Shown: positions 5,396-5,609 of the stretch, one piece after another
Layout of the letters: every line of letters starts with the position of its first letter
How positions within the stretch are numbered: position 1 is the stretch's first letter
Assembly (NCBI GenBank): GCA_012514835.1
Contig: JAAYZM010000161.1
Location: forward strand, 1 to 5,609
Origin: Actinomycetales bacterium
GTDB taxonomy: Bacteria > Actinomycetota > Actinomycetes > Actinomycetales > Cellulomonadaceae
DNA length: 5,609 nt
Direction of reading: 5' to 3'
Made by a program: the position numbers and the translations under genes
The notes under the pieces: generated by a model
What the model saw: the letters and a program-made list of their open reading frames with translations, nothing else
Told to the model about the DNA's origin: nothing
Databases searched by the model: none

Positions 5396-5609
5396 CAGCG
5401 CTCAGCACCGAGGCAGCCAACTTCGGCTGGCTGCTCGACAACTTCGTCCGGACCGTTCCGGGCACTCGGCACACCCTCGTGGTGTCCGCCGACGGACTGC
5501 TCATGGCGATGTCCGAGCAGCTCGACCGTACGAGCGGTGACCAGCTCGCCGCGATCGTGGCAGGCATGTCCTCGCTGACCCGTGGCGCGTCGCGCCAGCT
5601 CCGGGCCGG
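5392..5609 (+). CDS. Roadblock/LC7 domain protein, conservon CvnB-like (partial, C-terminus outside window)
   Basis: GTG 5392 opens a frame of 72 complete codons to the window edge, beginning MTALSTEAANFGWLLDNFV. The segment continues VRTVPGTRHTLVVSADGLLM, then AMSEQLDRTSGDQLAAIVAG and MSSLTRGASRQLRA. The pattern of an N-terminal helix WLLDNFV, PG, strand TLVVSADGLLMA and helix GDQLAAIVAGMSSLTRGA matches the actinobacterial Roadblock/LC7 family (MglB-like), usually about 130-140 residues, so roughly half is present. In conservons this protein pairs with a Ras/MglA-like GTPase and the membrane kinase-like protein, acting at the cytoplasmic face as a scaffold or GTPase regulator. It follows the kinase by 52 bases and is surely co-transcribed. 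DUF742 and GTPase genes would be expected next, outside the window. Confidence 0.93.
   Translation, partial: MTALSTEAANFGWLLDNFVRTVPGTRHTLVVSADGLLMAMSEQLDRTSGDQLAAIVAGMSSLTRGASRQLRA

Noticed and set aside
702..5567. A 1621-codon open frame on the minus strand, antisense to the whole kinase gene
   Set aside because: It is an artefact of extreme GC content. The product is Arg/Gly/Leu-rich composition mirrored from Pro/Ala codons, has no recognisable domain, and runs through and opposite clearly coding kinase and Roadblock sequence.

Overview
The window is very GC-rich, with G or C in most third codon positions, GTG starts and strong GGAGG-type ribosome sites. Together with its gene content this points to an actinobacterium. 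The closest feel is Micrococcales (a Cellulomonas-, Cellulosimicrobium- or Oerskovia-like genome), but that placement is inference from protein style and no search was run.

Layout: (1) Positions 1-655, minus strand: the N-terminal two thirds of a zinc-free NAD(P)H:quinone oxidoreductase of the medium-chain dehydrogenase superfamily (PIG3/Qor type). It reads out of the left edge. (2) Positions 656-854: a 199-bp divergent intergenic region. It holds a perfect 8-bp hairpin, a second smaller hairpin, and a widely spaced inverted repeat GTTATCGG/CCGATAAC. (3) Positions 855-5339, plus strand: a 1494-residue membrane histidine-kinase-like protein. It has TM1, an extracytoplasmic nitrate/nitrite-sensing (NIT)-type helical domain, TM2, HAMP, a DHp-like helix and a HATPase domain. 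These are followed by about 840 residues of Pro/Ala-rich tail with tandem Trp-containing repeats, a Lys/Arg/Ala/Glu-rich helix and a short conserved-looking C-terminal motif. (4) Positions 5333-5395: a 20-codon open frame with its own GGAGG, overlapping the kinase stop and the next gene's start. (5) Positions 5392-5609: the first 72 codons of a Roadblock/LC7 protein, cut by the right edge.

The kinase plus Roadblock order is the beginning of an actinobacterial conservon (cvnA-cvnB-cvnC-cvnD: sensor-kinase-like protein, Roadblock/LC7, DUF742, Ras/MglA-like GTPase). The last two genes would be expected just beyond the right edge. In that known system the kinase-like protein is thought to form a membrane complex with the GTPase and its Roadblock partner, resembling a eukaryotic G-protein-coupled assembly. 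The quinone reductase is divergently transcribed and shows no functional link to it.

The conservon itself is a described system. What looks least ordinary here is the candidate coupling micro-ORF, with an internal hairpin, between the first two genes. The size and internal architecture of the kinase tail are also unusual.
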